A stretch of DNA of 64,000 nt from Clostridiales bacterium (GCA_019415645.1 DXYV01000010.1:17399-81398), one strand, 5' to 3'. Shown: positions 32,472-41,660, counted from the first letter of the stretch. A program made the numbers and translations. Notes: generated from the sequence alone by a model not told the origin.

Positions 32472-33752
32472 ATGGAAGGTATCATCCCGTGGTTTGGGGC
32501 CCTCATTCAGGACCTCTGCCCCCGAAATCCCGAACTGGCTCGCAGGCTGCTGCGCCTGGGGTATCACGCGAAAAACCTGCAGCTCAAGGTGGCACCGGGC
32601 AAGCTCAACCGGGCGGCGCAGCAGGTGGCCATCGAGACCACCACCTCCATCGTCCACCCCCTGGACCACCCGGACCGGGCCGCCATGGTCAGCCTGTTCA
32701 CCCCCTGCGAGATGCTGCAGGTGCTGGGCCTGTATCCCTATTCCTGTGAGGGACTGGGCTGCTTTCTGGCCGGGACCTGGGCCGAGCGGGCTTTCCTGGA
32801 ATATGCCGAGGACGAGGGCCTGCCGGAGACCTTCTGCTCCTACCATAAAATTTTCATCGGGGCCGCCGAGCGGGGCCTGATGCCCAAGCCCCGGTTCATC
32901 ATCAATACCACCCTGGCCTGCGACGCCAATCTGCTCACCTTCCGGCGGCTGGCGGACTTTTTCCGGGTGCCGCAGTACGTGATCGACGTGCCCTATGAGC
33001 CGGACGAGGCGGCCGTGGCCTATGTGGCGGAGCAGCTGCGGGGCATGCAGGCCTTCCTGGAGGAGCAGACCGGCCGGAAGATCGACCAGGGCGCCCTGCG
33101 GGAGGCGGTGGCCCGGAGCCAGCGGAGCATGGACAACTACGACCGCTACCTCTCCCTGCGGTCGGACCGGCTGATTTTGGGCGACAGCGCCGGCGAGCTG
33201 TTCAGCGCCTTCGCCCTGCATACCCTGCTGGGCACGCCGGAGACTGAGGCGTACACCGAGCAGTGCCTGCGCCTGGCGGAGCAGGCGCCGCCCGCCGCCG
33301 GAGTGCGGCTGATGTGGATGCACACCAACCCCTTCTGGGCCAAGCCCCTGCGAGACCTGACTGATTTCCGGAAGCAGGTGCAGATCGTGGGCTGCGACAT
33401 GTGCTACGAGGGCTTGGTCCACGCCGACCCCTCCGACCCCTACACCGCCATGGCGCAGCGTATCGTCTGCTCCGCCTTCAACGGCCCGGTCTCCCGCCGC
33501 ATCCAGCGGGGTCTTCAGGCGGCGGAGCAGATTCGGGCGGATGGCGTGGTGTGGTTCTGCCACTGGGGCTGCAAGCACACGCTGGGGGGCGCGCAGCTGG
33601 CCAAGGAGCAGTTTGAGCGGGCGGGCTATCCCTGCCTGATTCTGGACGGAGACGGCTGCGACCGCAGCCACGGCGGCGAGGGCCAGCTGGCCACCCGGAT
33701 GGAGGCGTTTCTGGAGATGCTGGAACAGGAGAAGGGGGCGGACCGGCCGTGA
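32472..33752 (+). CDS. 2-hydroxyacyl-CoA dehydratase-like subunit (HGD-D family)
   Basis: 426 aa; AAAGGAG just before ATG 32472. The sequence fits the HgdB/FldC/BcrC superfamily whose members carry a [4Fe-4S] cluster and reductively dehydrate 2-hydroxyacyl-CoA or reduce aromatic CoA esters. Candidate cluster cysteines are in FTPCEML (about residue 77), VGCDMCYEG (about 307-313) and HWGCKHT (about 363). It overlaps the next gene by four bases (GTGA), so both subunits are made together. It requires one-electron activation by an ATP-dependent activator, which here is fused to the next protein. Physiological substrate unknown. Confidence 0.8.
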   Translation: MEGIIPWFGALIQDLCPRNPELARRLLRLGYHAKNLQLKVAPGKLNRAAQQVAIETTTSIVHPLDHPDRAAMVSLFTPCEMLQVLGLYPYSCEGLGCFLAGTWAERAFLEYAEDEGLPETFCSYHKIFIGAAERGLMPKPRFIINTTLACDANLLTFRRLADFFRVPQYVIDVPYEPDEAAVAYVAEQLRGMQAFLEEQTGRKIDQGALREAVARSQRSMDNYDRYLSLRSDRLILGDSAGELFSAFALHTLLGTPETEAYTEQCLRLAEQAPPAAGVRLMWMHTNPFWAKPLRDLTDFRKQVQIVGCDMCYEGLVHADPSDPYTAMAQRIVCSAFNGPVSRRIQRGLQAAEQIRADGVVWFCHWGCKHTLGGAQLAKEQFERAGYPCLILDGDGCDRSHGGEGQLATRMEAFLEMLEQEKGADRP

Positions 33753-35401
33753 GCGTGACCCACTATATCTGCAAATACACGCCGGTGGAGCTGCTGGCGG
33801 GATTTGGCGGCTCCTGCGTGCTGCTCAACCAAATGCCGGACAACTTCGACCGCAGCGACCAGGTGAGTCATCCTAATCTGTGCGGCTTCGGCAAGGCGCT
33901 GCTGGAGGCCTGCCTGGAGGGCTCGGTGCGGGAGCTGGTGCTGGTCAACTGCTGCGACACCATCCGCAGCGTCTACGACGTGCTGCTGGAACACGGGAAT
34001 CTGGACTTCCTCTACCTGATGGACGCGCTCCACACCGGCGGGACCTGCGCCCGGACGCGCATGAAGGAGGAGCTGCTGCGCCTGGCCCGGGCCTACGGCG
34101 CCTACCGGGGGACGGAATTTGACCTGGAGAAGTTCCGGGCCGCCTTCTGCCCGCCGGACCGCCCCGCGGGCCCCTACCTCAGCGTATTGGGCGCCCGGGT
34201 GGGGGATGCGCTGTTTGAGCAGATGGAGCGGACCATGCCTCTCCCGGTACGCAACGACACCTGCGTCCACAACCGCAGCGTGGCCGCGCCGCCGGAGGGA
34301 CTGGACTTTGACGCCTGCCTGGAGTGGTACGCCGGCGCGCTGCTGGAGCAGCTGCCCTGTATGCGGATGACGGACATCACCGGGCGCAAGGCTCTCTATC
34401 AGGACCCGAACCTTCGGGGCGTGATCTACCACACCGTAAAATTCTGCGACTATTACGGCTTTGAGTATTCCCAGCTGCGCCGCCAGCTGACCGTGCCCCT
34501 GCTGAAGCTGGAATCGGACTACACGGCGCAGAGCAGCGAACAGCTGCGCACCCGGCTGGAGGCGTTCGCGGAGCGCATCGCGCCGGAGCAGACCAAGACG
34601 AAACGGAGGAACGGCATGAAACGGGGAAAGGGCCTGTTTGTGGGAATCGACAGCGGTTCCACCAGCACCGATGTGGTGATTTTGAATGAAGACCGGCAGA
34701 TCGTCTCCCAGGTGATCCTGCCCACCGGCGCCCGGGCGGCGGCGGGGGCGGACCGGGCCCTGGAGCAGGCGCTGGCCCAGGCGGGGCTGACCCGGGGAGA
34801 CATCACGGCGGCGGTCACCACTGGTTACGGCCGCAGCGCCATTCAGATGGGCGATCAGTCCATCACCGAGATCACCTGCCACGCCAAGGGGGCCTTTTTC
34901 CTGGACCCGGAGGTGCGAACCATCATCGACATCGGCGGCCAGGACAGCAAGGTGATTCGCATCGACGAGACGGGAAATGTAATCAACTTTGTCATGAACG
35001 ACAAGTGCGCCGCCGGAACGGGGCGGTTTCTGGAGCTGATGGCCCGCACCCTGGAGCTCTCCCTGGAGGAGATGAGCGCCGCCGGGCTGGCGTGGAAGGA
35101 GGACATCACCATTTCCAGCATGTGCACCGTGTTCGCCGAGTCGGAGGTGGTCTCCCTGATTGCCCAGAACAAGACCACCGCGGACATCGTCCACGGGCTC
35201 AACCGGTCGGTGGCCTCCAAAACCGTGGCGCTGTGCCGCCGGGTGGGGGGCGAGGAGGCCTACATGATGACCGGCGGCGTCTCCCGCAACGCGGGCGTGG
35301 TGGCGGAGCTGGAAAAGCTGCTGGGCGTCAAGCTGCGAATCTCGGAGAAGGCGCAGCTCAACGGCGCGCTGGGGGCCGCCCTGTTCGCGCTGGAGGGCTG
35401 A
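33749..35401 (+). CDS. Fusion: HGD-D dehydratase subunit plus ATP-dependent activator (HgdC-like)
   Basis: 550 aa from GTG 33749. Residues 1-285 are a second HGD-D subunit (YTPVELLAGFGG, HPNLCGFGKALLEACLEG, VLVNCCDTIRSVYDVL). Residues about 290-550 are a complete activator of the BadF/BcrA/HgdC ASKHA-ATPase type: GIDSGSTSTDVVI, DIGGQDSKVI, the cluster cysteines in DKCAAGTGRF and SMCTVFAESEV, and TGGVSRNAGVV. The activator homodimer normally holds one [4Fe-4S] cluster and injects electrons at the cost of ATP. At the junction an ATG (34616) has GGAGG 6 bases upstream, and would yield a free 261-residue activator, the normal HgdC length. The domain order recalls the YjiM/YjiL pair. Confidence 0.82.
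   Translation: MSVTHYICKYTPVELLAGFGGSCVLLNQMPDNFDRSDQVSHPNLCGFGKALLEACLEGSVRELVLVNCCDTIRSVYDVLLEHGNLDFLYLMDALHTGGTCARTRMKEELLRLARAYGAYRGTEFDLEKFRAAFCPPDRPAGPYLSVLGARVGDALFEQMERTMPLPVRNDTCVHNRSVAAPPEGLDFDACLEWYAGALLEQLPCMRMTDITGRKALYQDPNLRGVIYHTVKFCDYYGFEYSQLRRQLTVPLLKLESDYTAQSSEQLRTRLEAFAERIAPEQTKTKRRNGMKRGKGLFVGIDSGSTSTDVVILNEDRQIVSQVILPTGARAAAGADRALEQALAQAGLTRGDITAAVTTGYGRSAIQMGDQSITEITCHAKGAFFLDPEVRTIIDIGGQDSKVIRIDETGNVINFVMNDKCAAGTGRFLELMARTLELSLEEMSAAGLAWKEDITISSMCTVFAESEVVSLIAQNKTTADIVHGLNRSVASKTVALCRRVGGEEAYMMTGGVSRNAGVVAELEKLLGVKLRISEKAQLNGALGAALFALEG
34616..35401 (+). other. Possible internally initiated free activator
   Basis: In frame within the fusion gene: ATG 34616 with GGAGG 6 bases upstream gives a 261-aa HgdC-like activator. 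It is either a relic of two former genes or an active second start. Confidence 0.5.
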
Positions 35402-35418
35402 TGAACTGAAACTCGCGC

Positions 35419-35462
35419 AAACGGGCCGGTCCGCTGCGGAGACGCAGCGGACCGGCCCGTTT
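35419..35462. terminator. Bidirectional terminator
   Basis: 35419-35437 pairs perfectly with 35444-35462 (19 bp; core GGGCCGGTCCGCTGC), loop GGAGAC, A-run left and T-run right. Shared by the dehydratase operon and cutC. Confidence 0.88.
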
Positions 35463-35488
35463 TGATTTACGCAGCAGGGAAGGGCGGT

Positions 35489-36247
35489 TCAGCGGTCCGC
35501 CGCTTTGGGCTGGAGCAGCCGGACCAGCTGGGCCACCGCACCGCCGTCGGTAGCGGGGTACTCCTCCTCCGGCGGGCAGACGCCGCCGGAAAAGCTGACC
35601 CAGGGGTTGTGGGTGGCGGAGCGGTCGATCTGCGCAGCCTTCATGGAGGCGTGGATCTGGTCGCAGCCGGTCTCCTCCAGCAGGGCGCGGGCGTTGCCGA
35701 GCCGGACGCCCGCGCCGGGCAGGATGGCAATGCGGCCGGCGGCGTAACCCCGCATGGCCCGGATGACGGATGCCCCTTCCGGCGCGGTGGCCGCCTGGCC
35801 GCTGGTAAGCACCCGAGTCACGCCCAGGCCGCACAGTGTGTCCAGGGCCGCCCGCCAGTCGGGGACCACGTCGATGGCCCGGCTGAACACGCTCTCCCGC
35901 GCACCGATGACCTCCAGCATGGCCTGGCAGCGCTCCGCGTCCACTGTCCCGTCCGGGCGGAGAAAGCCAAAGACGATTCCCGCCGCCCCGGCCTCCAGCA
36001 GGCGGGCCGCGTCCGTGAGCATGGTGCGGAACTCCAGCTCTGTGTAGCAGAAGCCGCCCTCCCGGGGGCGCACCATGGCCAGAACCGGGATTCCGGCGTC
36101 CCGGGCCAGCTCCATGGCGCCCAGGCTGGGGGTCAGCCCGCCCAGAAAGAGGGCGGAGTTGAGCTCCGCCCGGTGGGCCCCGGCCCGGGCGGCGGTCCAG
36201 ACATCGCCGGCGGAGCCGCAGCAGATCTCGATGGTATAAGCAGACAT
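35489..36247 (-). CDS. cutC: CutC-family protein
   Basis: 252 aa, the usual family length. TIM-barrel protein with the CutC hallmarks: N-terminal YTIEICCGS, AELNSALFLGGLTPS, VLAMVRPREGGFCYTE, GIVFGFLRPDG and the end IHASMKAAQ. CutC is linked to copper tolerance in some bacteria but its enzymatic role is unsettled. GGGGAGG precedes ATG 36247. It is divergent from the transglutaminase-like gene; the 13-bp-arm inverted repeat between them may control both. Confidence 0.87.
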   Translation of the reverse strand: MSAYTIEICCGSAGDVWTAARAGAHRAELNSALFLGGLTPSLGAMELARDAGIPVLAMVRPREGGFCYTELEFRTMLTDAARLLEAGAAGIVFGFLRPDGTVDAERCQAMLEVIGARESVFSRAIDVVPDWRAALDTLCGLGVTRVLTSGQAATAPEGASVIRAMRGYAAGRIAILPGAGVRLGNARALLEETGCDQIHASMKAAQIDRSATHNPWVSFSGGVCPPEEEYPATDGGAVAQLVRLLQPKAADR

Positions 36248-36273
36248 CAGAAGTCCTCCCCATGTATTTTCTG

Positions 36274-36305
36274 CTATGATACCACAAAAAAGTGTGGTAT
36301 CATAG
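36274..36305. promoter_or_regulatory. 13-bp-arm inverted repeat between cutC and the transglutaminase-like gene
   Basis: CTATGATACCACA (36274-36286), loop AAAAAG, TGTGGTATCATAG (36293-36305), perfect. Each arm carries a TATGAT, one on each strand, so it may combine divergent -10 elements with an operator; good -35 boxes are lacking. Confidence 0.6.
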
Positions 36306-36334
36306 CCCCAAACGAAGTGCAGGAGGGATGCCGC

Positions 36335-38512
36335 ATGGACGCGGAACTTGCCTATCTCAGGGAGGCGCTGCCGGAGGACTGGGACCAGTACCCCCGGGCA
36401 CTGATGGAAGAATTTGCCCGCCACGCCGCCGGGCTGCGGCGGACGGTGGATTGGTGCGCCGCCCTGCCGGAAGAGGCCTATTTCCACTATGTGGTCTGTC
36501 CCCGGGTCAACGACGAGGACCTGTCCTCCCACCGGCCGCTCTTTTACGGTCTGCTGTGGGAGCGGGTAAAGGGGCTGGACCAGGAGGCGGCGGTACTGGA
36601 GGTCAACCGCTGGTGCCATGAGCAGGCCTCCTACCAGGCCCAGGACGACCGGACCGCCTCCCCCCGGACCGTATTTTTCTCCGGGGTGGGCCGCTGCGGG
36701 GAGGAGTCCGCCTTTCTGGTGGCCGCTTTGCGCAGCGTGGGACTGGCCGCCCGGCAGGTGTACGCCCCCCGGTGGTCCCACTGCGACGACAACCACGCCT
36801 GGGTGGAGGTGCTGTGCGGCGGCCGCTGGCGCTTTCTGGGGGCCTGCGAGCCGGAACCGGTTCTGGACCGGGGCTGGTTCAACACGGCCGCTTCCCGGGC
36901 CATGCTGGTCCACAGCCGCACCTTCGGCCCGGTGAAGGACCTGGCGCTCCACGGCGCGCCCCTGGACCGGCGGGGCCAGGCCCTGTATCACAATCAGACC
37001 GCCCGGTATGCCCGCACCAAGCAATATACCTTCTGGGCCGCGCCGGGGGAACAGGTCCGGCTGGAGGTGCTCAACGAGGCGCGGTTCCTGCCGCTGGCGG
37101 AGCTGACCGCCGACGGGGAAGGGCGGATTCAGGTGGAATTGGGCCTGGGCGACCTCCACCTCAGCGCCGGCCGGCGGGAGGCCTTTTGCCGCGGGACCCA
37201 GTCCGACGGCGCGGTTCTGGCCGATCCGCCGGCCGATGCGGGCTGGACGGAGTTTACGTTCCATGCTCCCGCCGCCGCGCCGGTGAACCCCGCGCCTCTG
37301 ACCGCGGCTCAGAAAAGAGAACGGGCGGCGGTCCTGGAGCACAGCGCCGCCCTGCGCACCGTGCGGATGGCGGGCTGGTTCGACGAGGCGCGGGCGGCCC
37401 GGTTTCCGGGCCAGGCGGACCTGCTGCGGATGGCCCGGGGAAATTTTGACGCGATTTACGACTTCCTCAGCCGGGACGGGGACCCCCTGCGGGAGGCGCT
37501 GCTGCGCACCCTGACAGAGAAGGACCTGCGGGACGTTTCGGCTGAGGTGCTGGAGACCCATCTGCGCCGGGCCGCGCCCTGGGCGGGGCGGTATCCGGAG
37601 GAGGTGTTCCGGCGGTTCCTGCTCTGTCCCCGGGTGGCCTGGGAGCGGCTGACCGACTGGAGCACCCTGCCCGCTGGACCGGCGGGCCATGTGGCCGCCC
37701 TGCGGAAGGCGGGAACCCCGGCATATCTGCGCTCCCTGGATGGGACGGTGATGGTATGGCGGGAGGGACTGTTTGTGTCCCAGGTCCCGGAGGAGACCGG
37801 CCGGGTCTTTTTCCGCCGGAGCTTCGGCGACCAGTTCCGGTACCGCCAGAACTGGTCCCTGGCCCGCTGGGACGGGACCGGGTGGCAGGAGCTGCTGCTG
37901 CGGGACCGGGCCTGGCAGCGAAACAGGCTGTTTGCCCGGCTGCCCGCAGGCCATTACCGGGTGCTCACCGCCCTGCGGCTCCCGGACGGGGACCAGTTTG
38001 CCAGCCGCCTGGAATTTGATCTGGCGGCGGGGGACCGGCAGGATATTTTCCTCCAGCTGCGAACCTGCCAGCCCTGCGATTTGATTGCGCTGCGGGACCT
38101 GCCCCTGGTGGACGGCCGGCCCGGGCGGGGAAGCGGGACCCTGCTGCTGTGGCTGGAGGAGGGAGCGGAGCCCACGGAGCATCTGCTCAATGAGCTGCGG
38201 GAGCAGCGGGCGGGCTTTGACGCGCTGGGGGTAGAGCCTACCGCCTTTCTGCGCAGTCAAGAGGCGGTATGTCAGCCCACCCTGGCTGCGCTTCGGGCCG
38301 AGTGGCCGGCGCTGCGCACGGTCTGCGCGGAAGATTGGGCCTATCAGGCAGAGGAGCTGGCCCGGCACTTTGGACTGGAGCCGGACCGGCCGCCTATGGC
38401 CATCCTCTGTGACCGGGCGGGGCGGGCGGCCTATGCGGTCAACGGCTATCAGGTGGGGGCCGCGGCCCTGCTGCGCCGGGTGGCGGAGGCACTGTGCGAA
38501 GAAGAACGATAA
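36335..38512 (+). CDS. Transglutaminase-like protein, cytosolic
   Basis: 725 aa from ATG 36335 (GGAGG 8 bases upstream); the frame is open far upstream but that part overlaps cutC. A transglutaminase/cysteine-protease core lies at about residues 75-185, with Cys121 in GRCGEESAFLVAALR, His154 in NHAWVEV and an acidic third residue in ACEPEPVLDRG. The following 530 residues include a beta-rich part and a C-terminal thioredoxin-like segment (LARHFGLEPDRPPMAILCDR). No signal peptide. Similar large proteins occur in Firmicutes without known substrate. Hydrolysis or crosslinking of peptides is likely from the triad. Confidence 0.72.
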   Translation: MDAELAYLREALPEDWDQYPRALMEEFARHAAGLRRTVDWCAALPEEAYFHYVVCPRVNDEDLSSHRPLFYGLLWERVKGLDQEAAVLEVNRWCHEQASYQAQDDRTASPRTVFFSGVGRCGEESAFLVAALRSVGLAARQVYAPRWSHCDDNHAWVEVLCGGRWRFLGACEPEPVLDRGWFNTAASRAMLVHSRTFGPVKDLALHGAPLDRRGQALYHNQTARYARTKQYTFWAAPGEQVRLEVLNEARFLPLAELTADGEGRIQVELGLGDLHLSAGRREAFCRGTQSDGAVLADPPADAGWTEFTFHAPAAAPVNPAPLTAAQKRERAAVLEHSAALRTVRMAGWFDEARAARFPGQADLLRMARGNFDAIYDFLSRDGDPLREALLRTLTEKDLRDVSAEVLETHLRRAAPWAGRYPEEVFRRFLLCPRVAWERLTDWSTLPAGPAGHVAALRKAGTPAYLRSLDGTVMVWREGLFVSQVPEETGRVFFRRSFGDQFRYRQNWSLARWDGTGWQELLLRDRAWQRNRLFARLPAGHYRVLTALRLPDGDQFASRLEFDLAAGDRQDIFLQLRTCQPCDLIALRDLPLVDGRPGRGSGTLLLWLEEGAEPTEHLLNELREQRAGFDALGVEPTAFLRSQEAVCQPTLAALRAEWPALRTVCAEDWAYQAEELARHFGLEPDRPPMAILCDRAGRAAYAVNGYQVGAAALLRRVAEALCEEER

Positions 38513-38514
38513 CC

Positions 38515-38546
38515 GAAAGGGCGCGGCCAGATGGCCGCGCCCTTTC
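38515..38546. terminator. Bidirectional terminator
   Basis: GAAAGGGCGCGGCC (38515-38528) pairs with 38533-38546 (14 bp), loop AGAT. Between convergent transglutaminase-like and lipid-kinase genes. Confidence 0.75.
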
Positions 38547-39462
38547 AGCGGTTCTGCTCCGGCCGGTAATGCAAATACGCCGGATAGAAAAAGTTGATCT
38601 TCTGCTGCGCCAGTTGGATGGTGAAGGATTTGGCCTTCACGGTCTCGCCGTCCACGACGGCCACCAGCTCCTGGTCAGAGGAGAAGGTGATTCGTTCTCC
38701 GTGATAATGGCGGATCAGCTGAGGATAGTTGCGGTATTTGCCTTTGGCATACTGGCCCACCAGCCGGAAGAAGGTGAAGCGGCTCACCTTGGGGACCATA
38801 AGAAAGTCCAGCACCCCGTCGTCAGGCATCGCGTCTCCTACCGGCATGAACCCGCCGCCGTAGTACCGGCCGTTGCAGGCGCAGAGGATCGCGGTCTCTC
38901 CCTCATAGTGGAAGTCGCCCATGTCCACGGTGCAGGGGCGGGTAATTCCCTTGAAGAGCACATTGACGATCAGAGAGAGAACATAGGCCCCGGTCCCCTC
39001 CACGGCGGGGAGCTGGGTGTATTTGTGCACGTCGTCGGCAATGCGCGCGTCCACACCGGCGCAGGCCACGCCGATGCCCAGCTTGCCGTTGCAGTCCAGC
39101 AGGTCAAAGACTGCCTGGGGACCGGCGGCCAGGGCCTCCAGGTCGGAGAAGCCCGCCCGCCAGCCCTTGCCGAAAATGCGCAGGAAATCGTTGGCCGTGC
39201 CCTTGGGCACATTGGTGACCGCCACATGGTCGTGCCCCGCCGCGCCGCACACCACCTCGTTGAGGGTGCCGTCCCCGCCGCAGGCATAGATCCGCATGGG
39301 CTCGCCCTGCTGGACGGCCTGTTGGGTGCGGCGCAGCGCGTCGCCCGCCCGGGCGGTGAGAAAGAGCTCCGTGTCCAGCTCCAGAGCCTGAATGTGTTCC
39401 AGCAGCCGCTCCGTGCTGTCCTGCCTGCCGGCGGCCGGATTGATGATAAACAGATGCTTCAT
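38545..39462 (-). CDS. Diacylglycerol kinase-family lipid kinase (YegS/DgkB-like)
   Basis: 305 aa; GGAGG lies 9 bases before ATG 39462. N-terminal INPAAGR and the nucleotide-binding CGGDGTLNEVVCG (about residues 60-72) are diagnostic; GTANDF (about 91) and a C-terminal beta-domain with VVDGE follow. Such soluble kinases phosphorylate diacylglycerol or related lipids at the membrane surface and recycle lipids from lipoteichoic acid synthesis. Convergent with the transglutaminase-like gene and upstream, on the same strand, of nothing related. Confidence 0.87.
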   Translation of the reverse strand: MKHLFIINPAAGRQDSTERLLEHIQALELDTELFLTARAGDALRRTQQAVQQGEPMRIYACGGDGTLNEVVCGAAGHDHVAVTNVPKGTANDFLRIFGKGWRAGFSDLEALAAGPQAVFDLLDCNGKLGIGVACAGVDARIADDVHKYTQLPAVEGTGAYVLSLIVNVLFKGITRPCTVDMGDFHYEGETAILCACNGRYYGGGFMPVGDAMPDDGVLDFLMVPKVSRFTFFRLVGQYAKGKYRNYPQLIRHYHGERITFSSDQELVAVVDGETVKAKSFTIQLAQQKINFFYPAYLHYRPEQNR

Positions 39463-39509
39463 GGCCCAGCGCCTCCGTTTGAATGAATTCTGCCGGAACG
39501 AATCTTGGC

Positions 39510-40628
39510 TTAAAAATACATAAACAGATCACATTTGAGCATACCATTATAGAGCTTGCGCTTTTTCACGGCCTGCTTGCCGAAGGTGCGCTCAAATTCC
39601 GTGTGGGAGGAGAGCAGATAGAGCTTCCAGTTTGGGTAGAGCTTGGCATAGGCCTTGCCGAAGCCGCGGTAAAGGGCCTCGGCCTCCCGCTTCTCCATGA
39701 GCCGCTCCCCGTAGGGCGGGTTGGTGACGATGCGGCCCTCCGGCTCCGCCGGGGCGAACTGGAGCGCGTCGGCCACCTGGAAGCGGACCAGATCCTCCAC
39801 CTCGGCCTTCTCCGCGTTGGCCCGGGCGATCTCGATCGCCCGGGGGTCCAGGTCGGAGCCCAGAATGTCATAGGGCCCTTGGAACTCCTTGGAAATGGCC
39901 TCGTCCACGGCGTCCATCCACAGCTCCGGAGGGAGCCCGGCCCATTTCTGGGCGGCGAAGGAGCGGGTCAGGCCGGGGGCGCGATTCTTGGCGATCAGGG
40001 CGGCTTCGATGGCTATGGTGCCCGAGCCGCAGAAGGGATCCCGCAGCGGACCCTTGCCCTTGTAGCGGGAGAGCAGCACCATGGCGGCGGCCAGGGTCTC
40101 CCGCAGGGGAGCGTCCACGCCCACGGCCCGGTAGCCCCGCTTGTACAGGCCCTCTCCGGAGGTGTCCAGCATGAGGACGGCCTCGTCCTTGAACAGGGCG
40201 AACTGAATCTGATAGAGCGCGCCGGTCTCCGGCAGGGTGTTCTGGCCGTAGGCCGCTCCCAGGCGGGTGGCCGCCGCTTTTTTCACGATGGACTGGCAGG
40301 CGCTGACCGCGTGGAGCTGGGAGTTGAGGGAATAGCCCTTCACCGGGAACCGGCCGTCCCGGGGGATATAGTCCTCCCAGGGCAGGGCGCGGGTGCCCTC
40401 GAACAGCGCGTCAAAGGTCTTGGCGGGAAAACGCCCCAGCACCAGCAACACCCGGGCTCCCACCCGCAGGTTGAGGTTGAGCCGTGGAATGTCCGCCGGC
40501 CCGCCGGAGCAGAACACCCGGCCGTTCTCCGCCGCCACATGGGTCAGGCCCAGCCGGCGCAGCTCGTCGGCTACCAGTCCCTCCAGCCCCAGCAGGGTGG
40601 GAATCACAAATTGCAGCTGTGTTGTCAT
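39510..40628 (-). CDS. THUMP-domain 23S rRNA (guanine-N2) methyltransferase, RlmL-N-like
   Basis: 372 aa from ATG 40628 (GAGG 8 bases upstream). N-terminal ferredoxin-like/THUMP region (1-155, LLGLEGLVADELRRLG...), then a Rossmann methyltransferase: DPFCGSGTIAIEAA (about 195-208) binds SAM and IVTNPPYGERL (about 300-310) is the catalytic NPPY motif. It matches the class I RNA methyltransferase family with RlmL N-terminal half and YpsC. Acts on ribosomal RNA in the cytosol. Confidence 0.88.
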   Translation of the reverse strand: MTTQLQFVIPTLLGLEGLVADELRRLGLTHVAAENGRVFCSGGPADIPRLNLNLRVGARVLLVLGRFPAKTFDALFEGTRALPWEDYIPRDGRFPVKGYSLNSQLHAVSACQSIVKKAAATRLGAAYGQNTLPETGALYQIQFALFKDEAVLMLDTSGEGLYKRGYRAVGVDAPLRETLAAAMVLLSRYKGKGPLRDPFCGSGTIAIEAALIAKNRAPGLTRSFAAQKWAGLPPELWMDAVDEAISKEFQGPYDILGSDLDPRAIEIARANAEKAEVEDLVRFQVADALQFAPAEPEGRIVTNPPYGERLMEKREAEALYRGFGKAYAKLYPNWKLYLLSSHTEFERTFGKQAVKKRKLYNGMLKCDLFMYF

Positions 40629-40868
40629 AGACATGACCTCTTTCTTCCGGAAAAACTTCTTACCCAAAGCATACCCCAAATTTCGGCCCGGCGCAATGGG
40701 AAGCGCCGGTTTTTCTGGTGTTTTTATGGACAGACGGCGAGCTATGTGGTATGATGGGGGCAAAAGCCGCGGACACGCGGCGCGCGGGGGCGGAGAAAAC
40801 GCCGTCCCCGGAACGGCCCGCTCCCTTTGGACGGAAGCGGGCGAACCAGCGAAAGGAGCGAATGAACC

Positions 40869-41591
40869 TTGTACCAAGAGAATCGATCTCCACAGGGCTG
40901 GGACCTGGAACAGGTCCAGACAGGTGAAAGCCTGCAGCGCTATACCGCCAAGACCTTTTTGTGGATGTTTCTGGGTCTGGCCGTCACCTTCGGCGTGGCC
41001 CTGCTCGGCTATGTGTCCGGAATGACCATCTCGCTGCTGATCAGCGTCCCCTATTTCCACCTGATCGTGCTGGTGGCGGAGCTGGCGGTGGTGCTGGTGC
41101 TGGCCGCCCGAATCACCAAGTTGTCGGTGGGTGCGGCACGGGCACTGTTTCTGGCCTATGCGGTGCTGACCGGACTGGTGTTCTCCACCTATTTCCTGAT
41201 CTTCGACGTGATGAGCATGATTCTGGTCTTTGCGGTGACCGCCCTGTATTTCGGCGTTATGGCCCTGTTTGGTTACTTCACCACCATGGACCTGTCCCGA
41301 ATCCGCACCATTCTGGTGGGCGGCCTGCTGTTCCTCATCGTCTTTGGCCTGCTGTCCCTGTTCATCCCCGCCTTTGGAGCCATGGAGCGGCTGTACTGCC
41401 TGATCGGAATCGCGATCTTCCTGGCCTTTACCGCCTACGATACCCAGAAGATCAAGCACCTCTACTACGGCTTTGCCGGGAACGAGGCCATGCTGGCCAA
41501 GGCGTCCATCTACTCCGCCCTCCAGCTCTATCTGGACTTTATCAACCTGTTCCTCTACCTGCTGCGCTTTTTGGGCCGGCGTCGGAACTGA
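40869..41591 (+). CDS. Bax inhibitor-1/YccA-family membrane protein
   Basis: 240 aa with seven membrane helices. The start is TTG 40869 (MYQENRSPQG...), with AAAGGAG 10 bases upstream; no ATG exists in this frame near it. Landmarks: FLWMFLGLAVTFGVALLGY, LIFDVMSMILVF, FAGNEAMLAKASIYSALQLYLDFINLF at the end. Bacterial BI-1 proteins are pH-sensitive calcium leak channels or protease-interacting proteins; the exact role here is unknown. Confidence 0.87.
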   Translation: MYQENRSPQGWDLEQVQTGESLQRYTAKTFLWMFLGLAVTFGVALLGYVSGMTISLLISVPYFHLIVLVAELAVVLVLAARITKLSVGAARALFLAYAVLTGLVFSTYFLIFDVMSMILVFAVTALYFGVMALFGYFTTMDLSRIRTILVGGLLFLIVFGLLSLFIPAFGAMERLYCLIGIAIFLAFTAYDTQKIKHLYYGFAGNEAMLAKASIYSALQLYLDFINLFLYLLRFLGRRRN

Positions 41592-41605
41592 ACGAAACCG
41601 CGCGG

Positions 41606-41645
41606 AAAGCGGCCTGCAAGATTGCCTTGCAGGCCGCTTTTTCTT
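41606..41645 (+). terminator. Terminator of the BI-1 gene
   Basis: AAAGCGGCCTGCAAG (41606-41620) pairs with 41626-41640 (15 bp), followed by a T-run. It may also stop scfB transcription from the other side. Confidence 0.85.
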
Positions 41646-41660
41646 CTTGAGGGGCCACGC

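Noticed and set aside
35462..36334. Upstream extension of the transglutaminase-like gene to a 1016-codon frame
   Set aside because: This part overlaps cutC on the other strand and is Gly/Ala-rich; ATG 36335 has a proper GGAGG site.
40629..41459. N-terminal extension of the THUMP methyltransferase to 649 residues
   Set aside because: The extra 277 residues are antisense to the BI-1 gene; the RNA methyltransferase family starts near ATG 40628.
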